From positions 1-64,000 of the forward strand of contig JBAZBK010000021.1 of the NCBI GenBank assembly GCA_041671505.1: 64,000 bases of DNA, in the 5' to 3' direction. Every line of letters starts with the position of its first letter. Position 1 is the stretch's first letter. The notes below the pieces were generated by a model that was given only the letters and a program-made list of their open reading frames with translations, did no database searches and had not been told where the DNA came from. This document shows positions 44,717-53,772 of the stretch, piece after piece. The translations under genes were made by a program, and so were the position numbers. The DNA is from JACPDH01 sp041671505 (lineage in GTDB: Bacteria > Acidobacteriota > Thermoanaerobaculia > Gp7-AA8).

Positions 44717-47700
44717 TCAGGAGCGCTTCACGAGGATTCCGAGCTCGCGGATCTGGTAGGCGAGCGCCTGGCGCGAGAGCCCGAGCTCCTTCGCGGCCCG
44801 GCTCTGGTTTCCTCCCGTGTCGGAGAGCGTCCGCTCGATGAGCTCGCGCCGGAACCTGTTGAGCTCCTCGTTGAACGTCCCTCTCTTCGGCCGCCTGACA
44901 GCGCCGTCACGGAGCCTCGCCGGAAGGTGATCGACGGTGACGACGGCTGCCTCGCCCGCGAGCGCGTGTGCGGTGCGGATCGCGTTCTGAAGCTCGCGCA
45001 CGTTTCCGGGCCAGTCGTGCGAGAGGAGCAGGTCCTCGACCTCTTCGGCGAGGCGTCCCGCGCCGCCGCCGTGCAACTCGCGCTCGCGCTCGAGGAAGTG
45101 CCCGGCGAGCAGGAGGATGTCGCCGCCCCGCTCGCGCAGCGGAGGCACCGGGATCTCGATCACGCGGATGCGGTAGTAGAGATCGTCGCGGAAGGTGCCG
45201 GAGTCGACCGCCTCGTCGAGGCGCCGGTTCGTGGCGGCGATCACCCGGACGTCGGCCTTCCGTGTAGCGGTGTCGCCGACGCGCCGGAATTCTCCTTCCT
45301 GGAGGAAGCGGAGGAGCTTTGCCTGCGCCGGTGGCGCCATCTCGCCGATCTCGTCGAGGAAGAGCGTCCCTCCCGCGGTCGCCTCGATGAGCCCCTCGCG
45401 GTCGCGGTCGGCGCCGGTGAAGGCGCCGCGCACGGCGCCGAAGAGCTCGCTCTCGACGAGGTTCTCCGGAAGCGCCGCGCAGTTGACGGCGGTGAAGGGG
45501 CGATTGCGCCGCGACGAACGATCGTGGACCGCGCGCGCGACGAGCTCCTTGCCGGTTCCCGACTCTCCCTCGATGCACACCGGCACGTCGCGGCTCGCCG
45601 CCGTGCCGACGAGCGCGAGCGTCGCGCGGATCGCGGGCGAGTTGCCGACGATGCCTCCCGCTCCGGAGTCGCGAGGCCGGGCCGGCGCATTCTCTTCTGC
45701 GGCGGCAAGCCTCCGCAGGTTTGCGAGCTCGTGCCGGTCGCGGAACGTCAAGGCGAGAGCGCGCTGGGATTCGGGCGACCACGACGAGAGCCCTTCGACG
45801 TGGAGGATCGACGCCGTGCCGGCCGCGATCCAATCGTCGGGCTGCCGCGCAGCGATCGCGTCGAGCGCGTCCGCGTCGAGCGGAGGCTGTTCGGAACCGA
45901 CCTCGCTCCATCGGCCCAACCGGTTTCGCGTCGCAAAGCGCCAACGGACGTCGCCTAACGCGGTCTCGGTGAACGGCAGCTCGGCCTTCACCGCGAGGCG
46001 GAGGATCTCGAGCTCCTTCGACGATGCGGGCGGCGCGGATCGAGGCGCGATCGTGATCTCGCCGACCTCGAGCTCGCGGGAGAGGGCGGCGATCGTCTCG
46101 TCGAGCCCTTCGCCGAGCCGCCGCTCGTGGAGCGCCAGAGAGGAGCGGAGCAGCATCAGCCGGTCCGACGGACTCTCCGCGACGGGAGGATCGAGGGCGC
46201 GCCCGCGCAGCCGCTCGATCTCCCAGAGCGCGAGCTCGCGGATGAAGCGACGGCGGAAGCCGTGCGGATTGGAGCGTGACGTGCGGGCGACGGAGAGCAG
46301 ATGACGGTCGGTGAGCTCGACGCACTGCGATTCGCCGGAGCTTCGCGGCGACGCGAGAGTGCCGCGCAGCCACGCGACCTCGTCGAGAATGACGGCGACC
46401 GCTTCGCGCATCTCGGGCGAGACGGGCCCCTGCAGCAGCGGAGCCGCGTGGCGATCGGCGCTCTCGAGCCGGAGCCTGCAGAGGTCGAGCTGGGCGGTGA
46501 GGAGATCGATCTCCCGCGCTCGTCGCGAGTCCTCCCGCTCGAGATAGAAGCGGCGCAACCGCTCGATTTTCTGAATCGCCTGCGACCACTGGCCCGCATC
46601 GGCACAGAGAAAGGCGAGCGTGAAGAGAATGCCGGCGGCGGCGCGGTCGCCCTGCGTCTCCTCCACGACGAGGAGAGCTTCGCGCGCCTGGTGACGCGCG
46701 GCGTCCCAGTCGCCCGAGAGGAAGAGCGCGTAGACGAGATCGAGCTCGGCGTCGATGCGGTCGGGCACGCATGTCGCCGCCCGCGTAGCCTCGCGCGCAT
46801 GCTCCGCCGCCTCGGCGTGCCTCCCCGCGCCTTCGTCGACGTACGACGCGAGGCGCGCGGCCAGGTAAGGCTCGGCCGAGATCGCGTCCGTGTCGGCTCC
46901 GTCCGTGCCGCGGTCGAGCGCATCGATGGCGCGCTCGTAGGCGAGCATCGCCCGTTCGCGAGGCGTCGAGGCCATCGCGTCGCAGCGCGAGAAGAACGCC
47001 GCGGCGTGTTCGTGGCGCCCGCGCAGCCGCTCGAGCTCTCCGGCGAGCAGGACTGCATCGAATCCCGGCTTCTCGATCGTCTCGAGGTGTGCGACGGCGG
47101 CCGCGTAGTGGCCGAGCCTTCGCTCGATCCGGGCGAGCGCGATCGCTCCGTCGGGCGATGCCGCGGCCCCGGCGTAGGGACGCGCGTCGCGGTAACGGCC
47201 GCAGCGGATCAGCGCCTCCGCCAGAAGAGCGCATGCCCCCGGCGCGCGGGACAGCGACTCGGCGCCGAATTCGCCTAACGCCGCGATCACGTCTCCGGCT
47301 TCGATCCCTGTGATTGGAATCGAGGTGAGGTCGGCCTCCTCCGGCGCGCCTGCGGCGATGAGCAGCGTCGCGCGCCGGAGCGGATCGGTGTCGGCCACCT
47401 CCGCCGCGATCCGTGCGAGCGACGACCGAGAGCCGTCGGGCAGGAGCGCGACGAGGCGCCGCCGCGTCTCCTCGCTCTCGAACAGCAGGCGTCCCTTTGC
47501 GATCGAGCAGACTGCGTCACGGACGAGCGACTCGACCGGAAGTGAGGCGCCGACCCGTGTGAGAAGCGCCTCGACGCTCGCGAGGGGAGGCGCGGAGCCC
47601 AGGAGGGCGATCGCTGCGAGATACGACCGCGCCGGCTCGGTCAGGCGGCCGGTGGCCGGCGCGCCCGACAGCTCGGGGACGATTCCGTCGTCGAGGAAAG

Positions 47701-48775
47701 CGGAGTAGGCCCGGTCGTTCGATACGAGCGACTCGATCGCGGCCGCGGCGGATCCGTCAGCGGTGCGCGAAATGCGGTCGGCGAGCGCGGAAAAGTCGCG
47801 CGTGCGCGCCGCGACGACGAAGCTCGCCGTCGGTGCGGCGGCGAGCGGCTCGAGGCTCGAGGCCGCCGACTCCGCGAGCGCCTCCGGAATCAGCCAGGCG
47901 ATCGGCTCGCCCGAGTCGAGGAGCAGCCGGACCACCCGCTTCGACGCGGGGTCGAAGGCGTCCCACGACGCGACCGCGACGATCGTGTGCCTCTCGCGGA
48001 GCGTCGCGAGCGCCGCCTCGGCCGCCGCGCTCTCGCTTCCGTGCGCGGCGCGGGCGGGGAGAATTCCGCCTAACGCCGACATCGGCTGGAGCGGCGAGCC
48101 GAGCGCGCCGTCGAGCGTGACCACGCGGGGAGCCGCGCTGCCGCGCAGAGCCGCGTAGCGTTGAAGGCTCGCGATCGCGCCCGGCTCGCCGGAGACGACC
48201 ACGGCGGGCGACGACGCGAGCCGGTCGAGATGCGCGGCGCCCGGAGCTTCGACCGATCCCCACGCGGCGCGGGAGAACCAGCTCCGCTCGGCCGAGGTCG
48301 AACGGAGCCGCCGGTGGATCTCGACGTAGACCGCCTCGGGTCGCGCCCAGCTCTGGCCGAGCGTATCGAGAGAGGGGGCGCCGAGTCGCGCGGCAATCGA
48401 CTCGAGCATGACGATCGGCAGTGCGTCGTCGGCCGCGCGGAGCGCCTGCGATGCGACGCGAAGCAGGCGCATGTCGCGACCTCTCCGCTGCACGACGCTC
48501 CACTCCGAGGGATCGAACGAGGCGATGCAGATGCCCGCGAAGCGGGCGAAGGCGAGAAAGCCGGCGAGCTGTCCGGTCAGCGAGAGGGCGTCGCGCTCAC
48601 CGAGCCTGCCGATCGACGAGAGCGGCATCGCCTCGTCGCGCTCGTCGTCGCGGCAAGGGAGCCAGGGCATCGCCGTGTGGCGCGTCGTCGCCACGAGCGA
48701 TGCGGGCCAGTCGAAGTTTCCTGACGACGCTGCGACTGGCTCGCCGCGCCGCCCGGCCGATTTGCGCATCGCCAT
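44717..48775 (-). CDS. Sigma-54-dependent activator with a very long TPR-rich N-terminus
   Basis: 1352 residues; AAAGGAG lies 6 bases before the ATG at 48775. The last 312 residues are a complete bacterial enhancer-binding protein: Walker A GESGTGKE (~1071-1078), GAFTGA loop (~1117-1122, needed to contact sigma-54), Walker B TLFLDEIGEM, sensor and arginine-finger region (YYRIRVIEIPVPPLRERGGD), then a Fis-type HTH (NQSRAAKELGLSRQALAYQI). The first ~1040 residues have no response-regulator, PAS or FHA domain. They look like a degenerate STAND-type NTPase region (~190-400, SGEPGAIASLQRY without a P-loop lysine) followed by TPR-like helical repeats (~500-850). Such a layout resembles MalT-type regulators fused to a sigma-54 activator. 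The signal is unknown. Confidence 0.9.
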   Translation of the reverse strand: MAMRKSAGRRGEPVAASSGNFDWPASLVATTRHTAMPWLPCRDDERDEAMPLSSIGRLGERDALSLTGQLAGFLAFARFAGICIASFDPSEWSVVQRRGRDMRLLRVASQALRAADDALPIVMLESIAARLGAPSLDTLGQSWARPEAVYVEIHRRLRSTSAERSWFSRAAWGSVEAPGAAHLDRLASSPAVVVSGEPGAIASLQRYAALRGSAAPRVVTLDGALGSPLQPMSALGGILPARAAHGSESAAAEAALATLRERHTIVAVASWDAFDPASKRVVRLLLDSGEPIAWLIPEALAESAASSLEPLAAAPTASFVVAARTRDFSALADRISRTADGSAAAAIESLVSNDRAYSAFLDDGIVPELSGAPATGRLTEPARSYLAAIALLGSAPPLASVEALLTRVGASLPVESLVRDAVCSIAKGRLLFESEETRRRLVALLPDGSRSSLARIAAEVADTDPLRRATLLIAAGAPEEADLTSIPITGIEAGDVIAALGEFGAESLSRAPGACALLAEALIRCGRYRDARPYAGAAASPDGAIALARIERRLGHYAAAVAHLETIEKPGFDAVLLAGELERLRGRHEHAAAFFSRCDAMASTPRERAMLAYERAIDALDRGTDGADTDAISAEPYLAARLASYVDEGAGRHAEAAEHAREATRAATCVPDRIDAELDLVYALFLSGDWDAARHQAREALLVVEETQGDRAAAGILFTLAFLCADAGQWSQAIQKIERLRRFYLEREDSRRAREIDLLTAQLDLCRLRLESADRHAAPLLQGPVSPEMREAVAVILDEVAWLRGTLASPRSSGESQCVELTDRHLLSVARTSRSNPHGFRRRFIRELALWEIERLRGRALDPPVAESPSDRLMLLRSSLALHERRLGEGLDETIAALSRELEVGEITIAPRSAPPASSKELEILRLAVKAELPFTETALGDVRWRFATRNRLGRWSEVGSEQPPLDADALDAIAARQPDDWIAAGTASILHVEGLSSWSPESQRALALTFRDRHELANLRRLAAAEENAPARPRDSGAGGIVGNSPAIRATLALVGTAASRDVPVCIEGESGTGKELVARAVHDRSSRRNRPFTAVNCAALPENLVESELFGAVRGAFTGADRDREGLIEATAGGTLFLDEIGEMAPPAQAKLLRFLQEGEFRRVGDTATRKADVRVIAATNRRLDEAVDSGTFRDDLYYRIRVIEIPVPPLRERGGDILLLAGHFLERERELHGGGAGRLAEEVEDLLLSHDWPGNVRELQNAIRTAHALAGEAAVVTVDHLPARLRDGAVRRPKRGTFNEELNRFRRELIERTLSDTGGNQSRAAKELGLSRQALAYQIRELGILVKRS

Positions 48776-48949
48776 GCGCGACTCCTTTCGATCACCCGGG
48801 AGGCGCTGATTCTATACGTTCAGGCGCTCCCCGTCCGCCGGGACCGGATCGTCACGTTGCGAAATGCGGATAAGCGGATAAGCTTTGGAGACCGGTCGGC
48901 GGCCGGCAGACCAAATGCTCTCGAGGCCCCGCGAGCGGAGGAGATGTTC

Positions 48950-49783
48950 ATGGCACGCAAGCAATCAGGACTCGGGTTCGTTCGGCTCGTCGCAATCGCG
49001 CTTTTTGCCGTTCTTACTCTCGTAGGCTCACAGCCGCTGTTCGCGAAACAGAAGCTGAGCCTCGCGTTCACCGGCAAGAGCCGGGCGGAGGTCGACAAGA
49101 CCTTCGCGGGAATGATCGCGCACCTCCAGTCCTCGCCCAATTTCGAATTCGAGATCTCGTCCTATCCCACGTATGAGGAGTCGTACGCGGCCCTGAAGGC
49201 GAAGAAGGTCGACCTCGTCGTGATCGGCGCGGTCCTCTACGTCGAGGTGCATCACGAGAGCGGAGCTGTCCCGATCGTCGCCGAAGGGAGCGCCGTCCGT
49301 TCGATGATCGTCGTGACGAAAGACTCGCCGATCAAGTCGGTCAAGGAGCTCAAGGGCAAGTCGTTCGCCTTCGGTTACGACGGCTCGACGTCGACGCACC
49401 TGATCCCGTTGCTCCTGATGTCGAAAGGCCTCGTGAAGCAGGCCGACCTTGGAAAGACGCAGTTCGTCGGCGCGGACCAGGAGAAGATCATCGCGAAGCT
49501 GCTCTCGGGCGACGTCGATGCCTGTGGCGTCGTCGAGAACGTCTTCGACAAGTACAAGGCCAAGGTCCGCGCGCTCGACACGTCCGACCCGTTCCCCGGA
49601 GGTCCGCTGGTCGCCCGCAAGGAGATGCCCGCGGCGACGATCGAGGCGCTCCGGAAGCTCTTCACGTCGTACAAGCCGATACCGGGCGAGCGTTTCAGCA
49701 AGGGTGCGACCGTCGTGAAGGACACCGACTTCAACCAGGTCCGGTTCCTCTGCAAAGTCGTCCTCGGAAAGAACTTCGTGTAG
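48950..49783 (+). CDS. PhnD-like phosphate/phosphonate ABC transporter substrate-binding protein
   Basis: 277 residues from the ATG at 48950, with GGAGGAG 6 bases upstream. A signal peptide (LVAIALFAVLTLVGSQPLFA) is followed by a periplasmic-binding fold with the PhnD family pattern: SSYPTYEESYAALKAKKVDL, GYDGSTSTHLIPLLLM and LLSGDVDACGVVENVFDKYK. Related proteins bind phosphonate, phosphite or phosphate-like anions, but many act as sensors. No permease or ATPase gene adjoins and a terminator follows, so it may serve a distant transporter or a signalling system. Confidence 0.85.
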   Translation: MARKQSGLGFVRLVAIALFAVLTLVGSQPLFAKQKLSLAFTGKSRAEVDKTFAGMIAHLQSSPNFEFEISSYPTYEESYAALKAKKVDLVVIGAVLYVEVHHESGAVPIVAEGSAVRSMIVVTKDSPIKSVKELKGKSFAFGYDGSTSTHLIPLLLMSKGLVKQADLGKTQFVGADQEKIIAKLLSGDVDACGVVENVFDKYKAKVRALDTSDPFPGGPLVARKEMPAATIEALRKLFTSYKPIPGERFSKGATVVKDTDFNQVRFLCKVVLGKNFV

Positions 49784-49814
49784 CGCAGACGCCGCTTCGC
49801 AGAATTGAATTGAA

Positions 49815-49840
49815 ACGGGCTCGCGTGACCGCGAGCCCGT
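49815..49840 (+). terminator. Hairpin terminator after the PhnD-like gene
   Basis: An 11-base stem (ACGGGCTCGCG and complement) with a TGAC loop, followed by CTTGCGT. Located 32 bases past the stop codon. The tail is only weakly U-rich. Confidence 0.75.
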
Positions 49841-49859
49841 CTTGCGTGCGACGTGAGCA

Positions 49860-49941
49860 TGTAGCCAAGGCCTCTGGCCTTGGCCCCCCGTGCGACATGC
49901 GCAACTCGCACGATTCGCCAAGGCGAGACGCCTTGGCTACA
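49860..49941. repeat. REPIN-like doublet, CCAAGGCGTCTCGCCTTGG family
   Basis: Outer TGTAGCC/GGCTACA ends hold two hairpins, CCAAGGCC-TCT-GGCCTTGG and GCCAAGGCG-AGA-CGCCTTGGC. A second member lies at 55714-55797. Confidence 0.85.
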
Positions 49942-49974
49942 GGCCAGCACTGCGCGACTCTCCGTGTGATGCCG

Positions 49975-52611
49975 CTACTCGGTCCGGAGCAGCGTGTCGT
50001 TCGTGCCGTTGTCGGTCGCTGTGACGTACGGGATGATCGTGCCGGCGCCATCGACGACCTCGACCTTCACCGAGACGCCGTGGAGGTCGCCAAACTCGAT
50101 CTCGCGCGAGTCTCCGACGATCTGCCTGACGATGCCGTTGAGCGCGAGGTAACCGTTAGGCGGCACGACGTAGTCCTTCGTCGCGTTGGCGCCGCCCGCA
50201 GCGAGCTGCGTTCCGGTCGCGAAGTAAACCGAGACCCGCGCGGTGGCCTGCTGCCCCGAGACTTCGATCAGGCCGACGTTCGTCCGGAACGTCGCCCCCT
50301 GCTTCGACGACACGGTGGCAGTCGTCGAGTCGTCGAGCCCGCCAAACGTGCGCGCCTCGCCGAGCTTGAGCCCGATCGAAGGAGGAACGGTTGCCACGCC
50401 GGTGCCAAAGGTCGCGGGGTTCCCCGTCGTCTTCGTGTAGGTGCGGCTCGTGACGACGAACGTGCTGGTCACCGGCTCGACCGAGATCCACCCGACCGAA
50501 GTGCCGGCGAGCTTGAAGAACGACGGGGCGACGTCCTCGAGCGTCGAGGACTGGTTAGGTCCCAGGTTCACGGACGCCGCGATCGGCGAGGCTCCCGACG
50601 GGAAATAGGTGAGCTTGAGCTCTCCCTGGCCGAAGCCGGTGTTGGTGATCGAGAGGTCGGTGCGGAAATTCGAGTTATTCGCGCCCGCCACCGCTCCGGC
50701 GACCGGGACGATCGAGCGGGTGGAACCCGAAAGCTGGAACTGACGGCTCCAGTCGGCCACGGCCCAGGTATCGCCGCTCGCCTCGTCGACCGGCGTCGCG
50801 TAGGCGACGAGCTTGCCGCTGGTAGGCGTGACGACGGCCGAAACCGCCCCGGCGGGCACGACGGAGAAGAGTGATCCGAGGGCGAACGGCGCGATGCCCG
50901 GGGTGGTGACCGAACCGATTTTCGATCCTCCGGCGTCGTAGAAGTCGATCAGTGCGACCGCCGGACCCGTGCCGCTCATCTCCTGGAGGTAAATGTTCGT
51001 GTGCGCGCTCGCGTCCTGCCGCAGGCCGCTGATGACGAGCTTCTGCCCCGGCGTCACCGCCCGGTCGGTGCGGAACGCGGGGATGGCCGTGCCGTACGTT
51101 CCCAACGGGTTCGACTTGTTGAAGACGTTCGCGGCCATCGAGAGGCTGCCGAGGCTCTTGGTCCGCACCTGGATCGTGCCGACCTGGCCTGTCTCGCCGA
51201 AGTAGCCGGTGACGACGTCGGCAAGGTTGATCGCCTGGGTGGGAGCAACCGTCGTGGTCGGGCCTGCTTTGGACGCGGAGGACGACGAATAGTAGAGCTT
51301 CATGTCGCCGACGCTCGAGCCGAGCAGGCCGTTGACGATCGAGAGATCGGAGACGAACTCGCCGACGCTCCCGACGACGTGTCCCATGCCGGGCATCATC
51401 ACGGCGACCTCGCCCTGCGCGAGCGGCGGAACCGCGCCGGTGGTGGTCGATGGCTGACTCGTGTCGGTCACGATGACCCCCGCGAGCGAGGTGGGTGGCG
51501 TGTCCATCGTCGATCTTGCCGCACCGCTGCCGGCGCCTAACAGGTAGGCGAGCGAGAGCGATCCGGAGACGCCGGGAAGCTCGCTGTTGGTGCGCAGCTC
51601 GCGCCGGCAGATGAACCCGACGGTCGCGGTGCCGCCCGGAGCGATCGCGACTGACTCGTCCACGGGGACGAGCCACTGCGAGTCGGAGATGACGAGGCCC
51701 TTGATCGTGGCTGTCCCCGTGTTGGAGAAGGTCACCGATCCGCGAGGATTCGTGCCGGCCGCGCCGCTCACGTCGACCCGCTGGCTGAGCACGCGAAGCC
51801 GCGCCTCTCCCGAAGGAGGGTTCGCCGCGAGCAGCCGGATCGGAACCGTGTAGACCAGTTGGCCGTTCAGGCTGACGAGCGCTTCGCCCTTGTAGAAGCC
51901 CTCCGAACGCGAGCCGGCGAGGAGCCTGACGCGTTCGCGCGTCCCCGGGGCGATCGTGAACGAAGTCGGGTTCATCACGAAGAAATCGCCGTTCTGGCTG
52001 ATCTGTACATTCCCCGGGAGGTTGCCCACGTTCGTGACGTAGAAATCGTCGGCTGCCCCTCCCGTGCCGATTTTCTGGAACAGGCCTCGAGGCAGGCCGC
52101 TCAGGACGATCGCCGCGCCGAACCGGCGGGCTCCAGGCAGCGTGAAGATGTCGACGTAGAAGTAGTCGTTCTGGCCCGGGTAGTACTCGAGAAGGGCGAC
52201 GGTCAGGTAGAACGCTCCCTGCGACGGCGGATCGAGCGGCCGCGCGCCGGTCGACAGATTGAGGCGAGTCTCGCCCGCCTGGAGCGTGAACGGCAGGTTG
52301 GCGGTCGCGATGACGCGTGCGTCGATCGAGTCGCCGTAGACGGGAGCGATCGGCGTCGCCCAGAGCTCGAGACGGAGCGCCTCGGTCGGCTGGTTCCGAT
52401 GGCTCGTCAACGTTCCGATCGTCATCGTCGCAGTCGCCGGCGTGAGATCGATCGACACTCCGCGCATGAATAGCTGACTCTCGGTTCCCTCCGCGCTCGA
52501 AACGACTGCGGCTTCCGGCGTTGTTCGTGCTGGTAGCCTGATGAGGTCGGCGGCGAAGGCAGGGGTGATCGAAGACAGCGATAACGCGGCAATCAGCGCG
52601 AGCGATCTCAT
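49975..52611 (-). CDS. Giant secreted protein sharing a C-terminal module with 177-4622
   Basis: 878 residues from the ATG at 52611, with GGAG 6 bases upstream; earlier in-frame ATGs add a non-signal-like stretch. Signal peptide MRSLALIAALSLSSITPAFA. Residues ~25-265 form a beta-rich N-terminal domain (FYLTVALLEYYPGQNDYFYV, GLPRGLFQKIGTGGAADDFY) ending in a choice-of-anchor-like Ig fold. Residues ~268-878 align with the last ~600 residues of the product of 177-4622 at every landmark (NPRGS, PPLAQGEVAV, QEMSGT, ATPVDEA, FVVTSRTYT, TDNGTNDT). No anchor motif is seen. The two genes lie 45 kb apart with different N-termini, which supports a mobile or modular C-terminal unit. Confidence 0.87.
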   Translation of the reverse strand: MRSLALIAALSLSSITPAFAADLIRLPARTTPEAAVVSSAEGTESQLFMRGVSIDLTPATATMTIGTLTSHRNQPTEALRLELWATPIAPVYGDSIDARVIATANLPFTLQAGETRLNLSTGARPLDPPSQGAFYLTVALLEYYPGQNDYFYVDIFTLPGARRFGAAIVLSGLPRGLFQKIGTGGAADDFYVTNVGNLPGNVQISQNGDFFVMNPTSFTIAPGTRERVRLLAGSRSEGFYKGEALVSLNGQLVYTVPIRLLAANPPSGEARLRVLSQRVDVSGAAGTNPRGSVTFSNTGTATIKGLVISDSQWLVPVDESVAIAPGGTATVGFICRRELRTNSELPGVSGSLSLAYLLGAGSGAARSTMDTPPTSLAGVIVTDTSQPSTTTGAVPPLAQGEVAVMMPGMGHVVGSVGEFVSDLSIVNGLLGSSVGDMKLYYSSSSASKAGPTTTVAPTQAINLADVVTGYFGETGQVGTIQVRTKSLGSLSMAANVFNKSNPLGTYGTAIPAFRTDRAVTPGQKLVISGLRQDASAHTNIYLQEMSGTGPAVALIDFYDAGGSKIGSVTTPGIAPFALGSLFSVVPAGAVSAVVTPTSGKLVAYATPVDEASGDTWAVADWSRQFQLSGSTRSIVPVAGAVAGANNSNFRTDLSITNTGFGQGELKLTYFPSGASPIAASVNLGPNQSSTLEDVAPSFFKLAGTSVGWISVEPVTSTFVVTSRTYTKTTGNPATFGTGVATVPPSIGLKLGEARTFGGLDDSTTATVSSKQGATFRTNVGLIEVSGQQATARVSVYFATGTQLAAGGANATKDYVVPPNGYLALNGIVRQIVGDSREIEFGDLHGVSVKVEVVDGAGTIIPYVTATDNGTNDTLLRTE

Positions 52612-52674
52612 CAATTTCTCCAGACCGAAGTTGTGCCAGCGTTCAGACGACAATCGGGGGCTGAGCGTTGACAT

Positions 52675-52703
52675 TTGATCAAGGGGCGCTCGTCGCATAT
52701 AAC
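52675..52703 (+). promoter_or_regulatory. Candidate promoter giving a leaderless prenyl synthase transcript
   Basis: TTGATC (-35, 4 of 6) and TATAAC (-10, 5 of 6) are spaced by exactly 17 bases. The -10 ends 9 bases before the ATG, and no Shine-Dalgarno-like purine run is present, so the transcript probably starts at or within a few bases of the start codon. Confidence 0.5.
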
Positions 52704-52712
52704 TCGGCCCGC

Positions 52713-53633
52713 ATGACCGGTATTGCCATCCAGCCGCTCGAAGGTTACCTCGCCGAAAAGCGCGCGCTCGTCGATCGCGCGCTCGACGACTTCCTCCCTC
52801 CGGCCGACACTCCGCCTGCCGTCATTCACGAAGCGATGCGCTACACGGTGATGGCGGGAGGCAAGCGAATCCGCCCGATTCTCGCGATCGCCGCCTCCGA
52901 AGCGTGCGGCGGACCGGTCGAGCCGCTCCTTCGCCACTTCGCCGCGCTCGAGCTCATCCACACCTACTCGCTCGTTCACGACGACCTCCCCGCGCTCGAC
53001 AACGACGACCTCCGCCGCGGCCGGAAGACCGCGCACGTCGTCTTCGGAGAAGCATTCGCGATCCTCGCGGGAGACGCGCTTCTGACGGAAGCCTTCTCGT
53101 GGCTCGCCACCGCGGTGCCGCTCGACCCCCGGAGACAGCTGCTTGCGATGAAGACGGTCGCCGTCGCCGTCGACTCGAAGGGAATGATCGGCGGGCAGGT
53201 CGCCGACATCGAGTCGGAGCGGTCGCAGGGAGGCTCCGGCGATCGCGCTGCGCTCGAGCTGCGGCTCGACTTCATCCACCACAACAAAACCGGCAGGCTT
53301 CTGACCGCGTCCGTGCTCCTCGGCGGGATTCTCGGGGGAGGAAGCGACGCGCAGCTCGAAGCCTTGCGGGAGTACGGAGAGGCGGCCGGGCTCGCGTTCC
53401 AGATCGTCGACGACCTGCTCGACCTCGAGGAGACGGCCGAGACTCTGGGCAAGACGGCGGGGAAAGACGTCGCTCAGGGGAAGCTGACCTACCCCTCGCT
53501 TTACGGCGTCGAGTCGGCGCGAGCGAGGGTTGCCGGGCTGCTGGACACGGCCCACGCCGCGGCTTCGCGGGTCAGCTCGGCTCCGAGCCAGCTCGGTGCG
53601 ATCGCGGAGTTCATCTGCCGTCGCCGGTCATGA
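52713..53633 (+). CDS. ispA: Short-chain polyprenyl diphosphate synthase (farnesyl/geranylgeranyl type)
   Basis: 306 residues. The first Asp-rich motif is HDDLPALDNDDLRRG and the second is QIVDDLLDLEE; the GGKRIRP motif is also intact. The length and the residues before the first motif (LELIHTYSLVHDD) fit the IspA-type family, which makes C15-C20 prenyl diphosphates from IPP. It is 139 bases upstream of dxs, so both isoprenoid genes probably belong to one unit or regulon. The symbol is given by family and context; chain length is not proven. Confidence 0.88.
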   Translation: MTGIAIQPLEGYLAEKRALVDRALDDFLPPADTPPAVIHEAMRYTVMAGGKRIRPILAIAASEACGGPVEPLLRHFAALELIHTYSLVHDDLPALDNDDLRRGRKTAHVVFGEAFAILAGDALLTEAFSWLATAVPLDPRRQLLAMKTVAVAVDSKGMIGGQVADIESERSQGGSGDRAALELRLDFIHHNKTGRLLTASVLLGGILGGGSDAQLEALREYGEAAGLAFQIVDDLLDLEETAETLGKTAGKDVAQGKLTYPSLYGVESARARVAGLLDTAHAAASRVSSAPSQLGAIAEFICRRRS

Positions 53634-53772
53634 AATTTGAAGCCGACCCTCGATCTCTGTGAGAATAGGCCGTTCCGGCGGGGAGGGACCGTCCGGACCG
53701 CTCCCGGGGAATCTTTGCTCGGGCGGCTCCGCTTGTGGTGCGCACCTGGAACCCCCACGGCAGAAAGTACTG

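Noticed and set aside
53634..53772. TPP riboswitch in the dxs leader
   Set aside because: The leader is GC-rich and foldable, but the conserved CUGAGA and ACCUGAUCUGG elements are absent.
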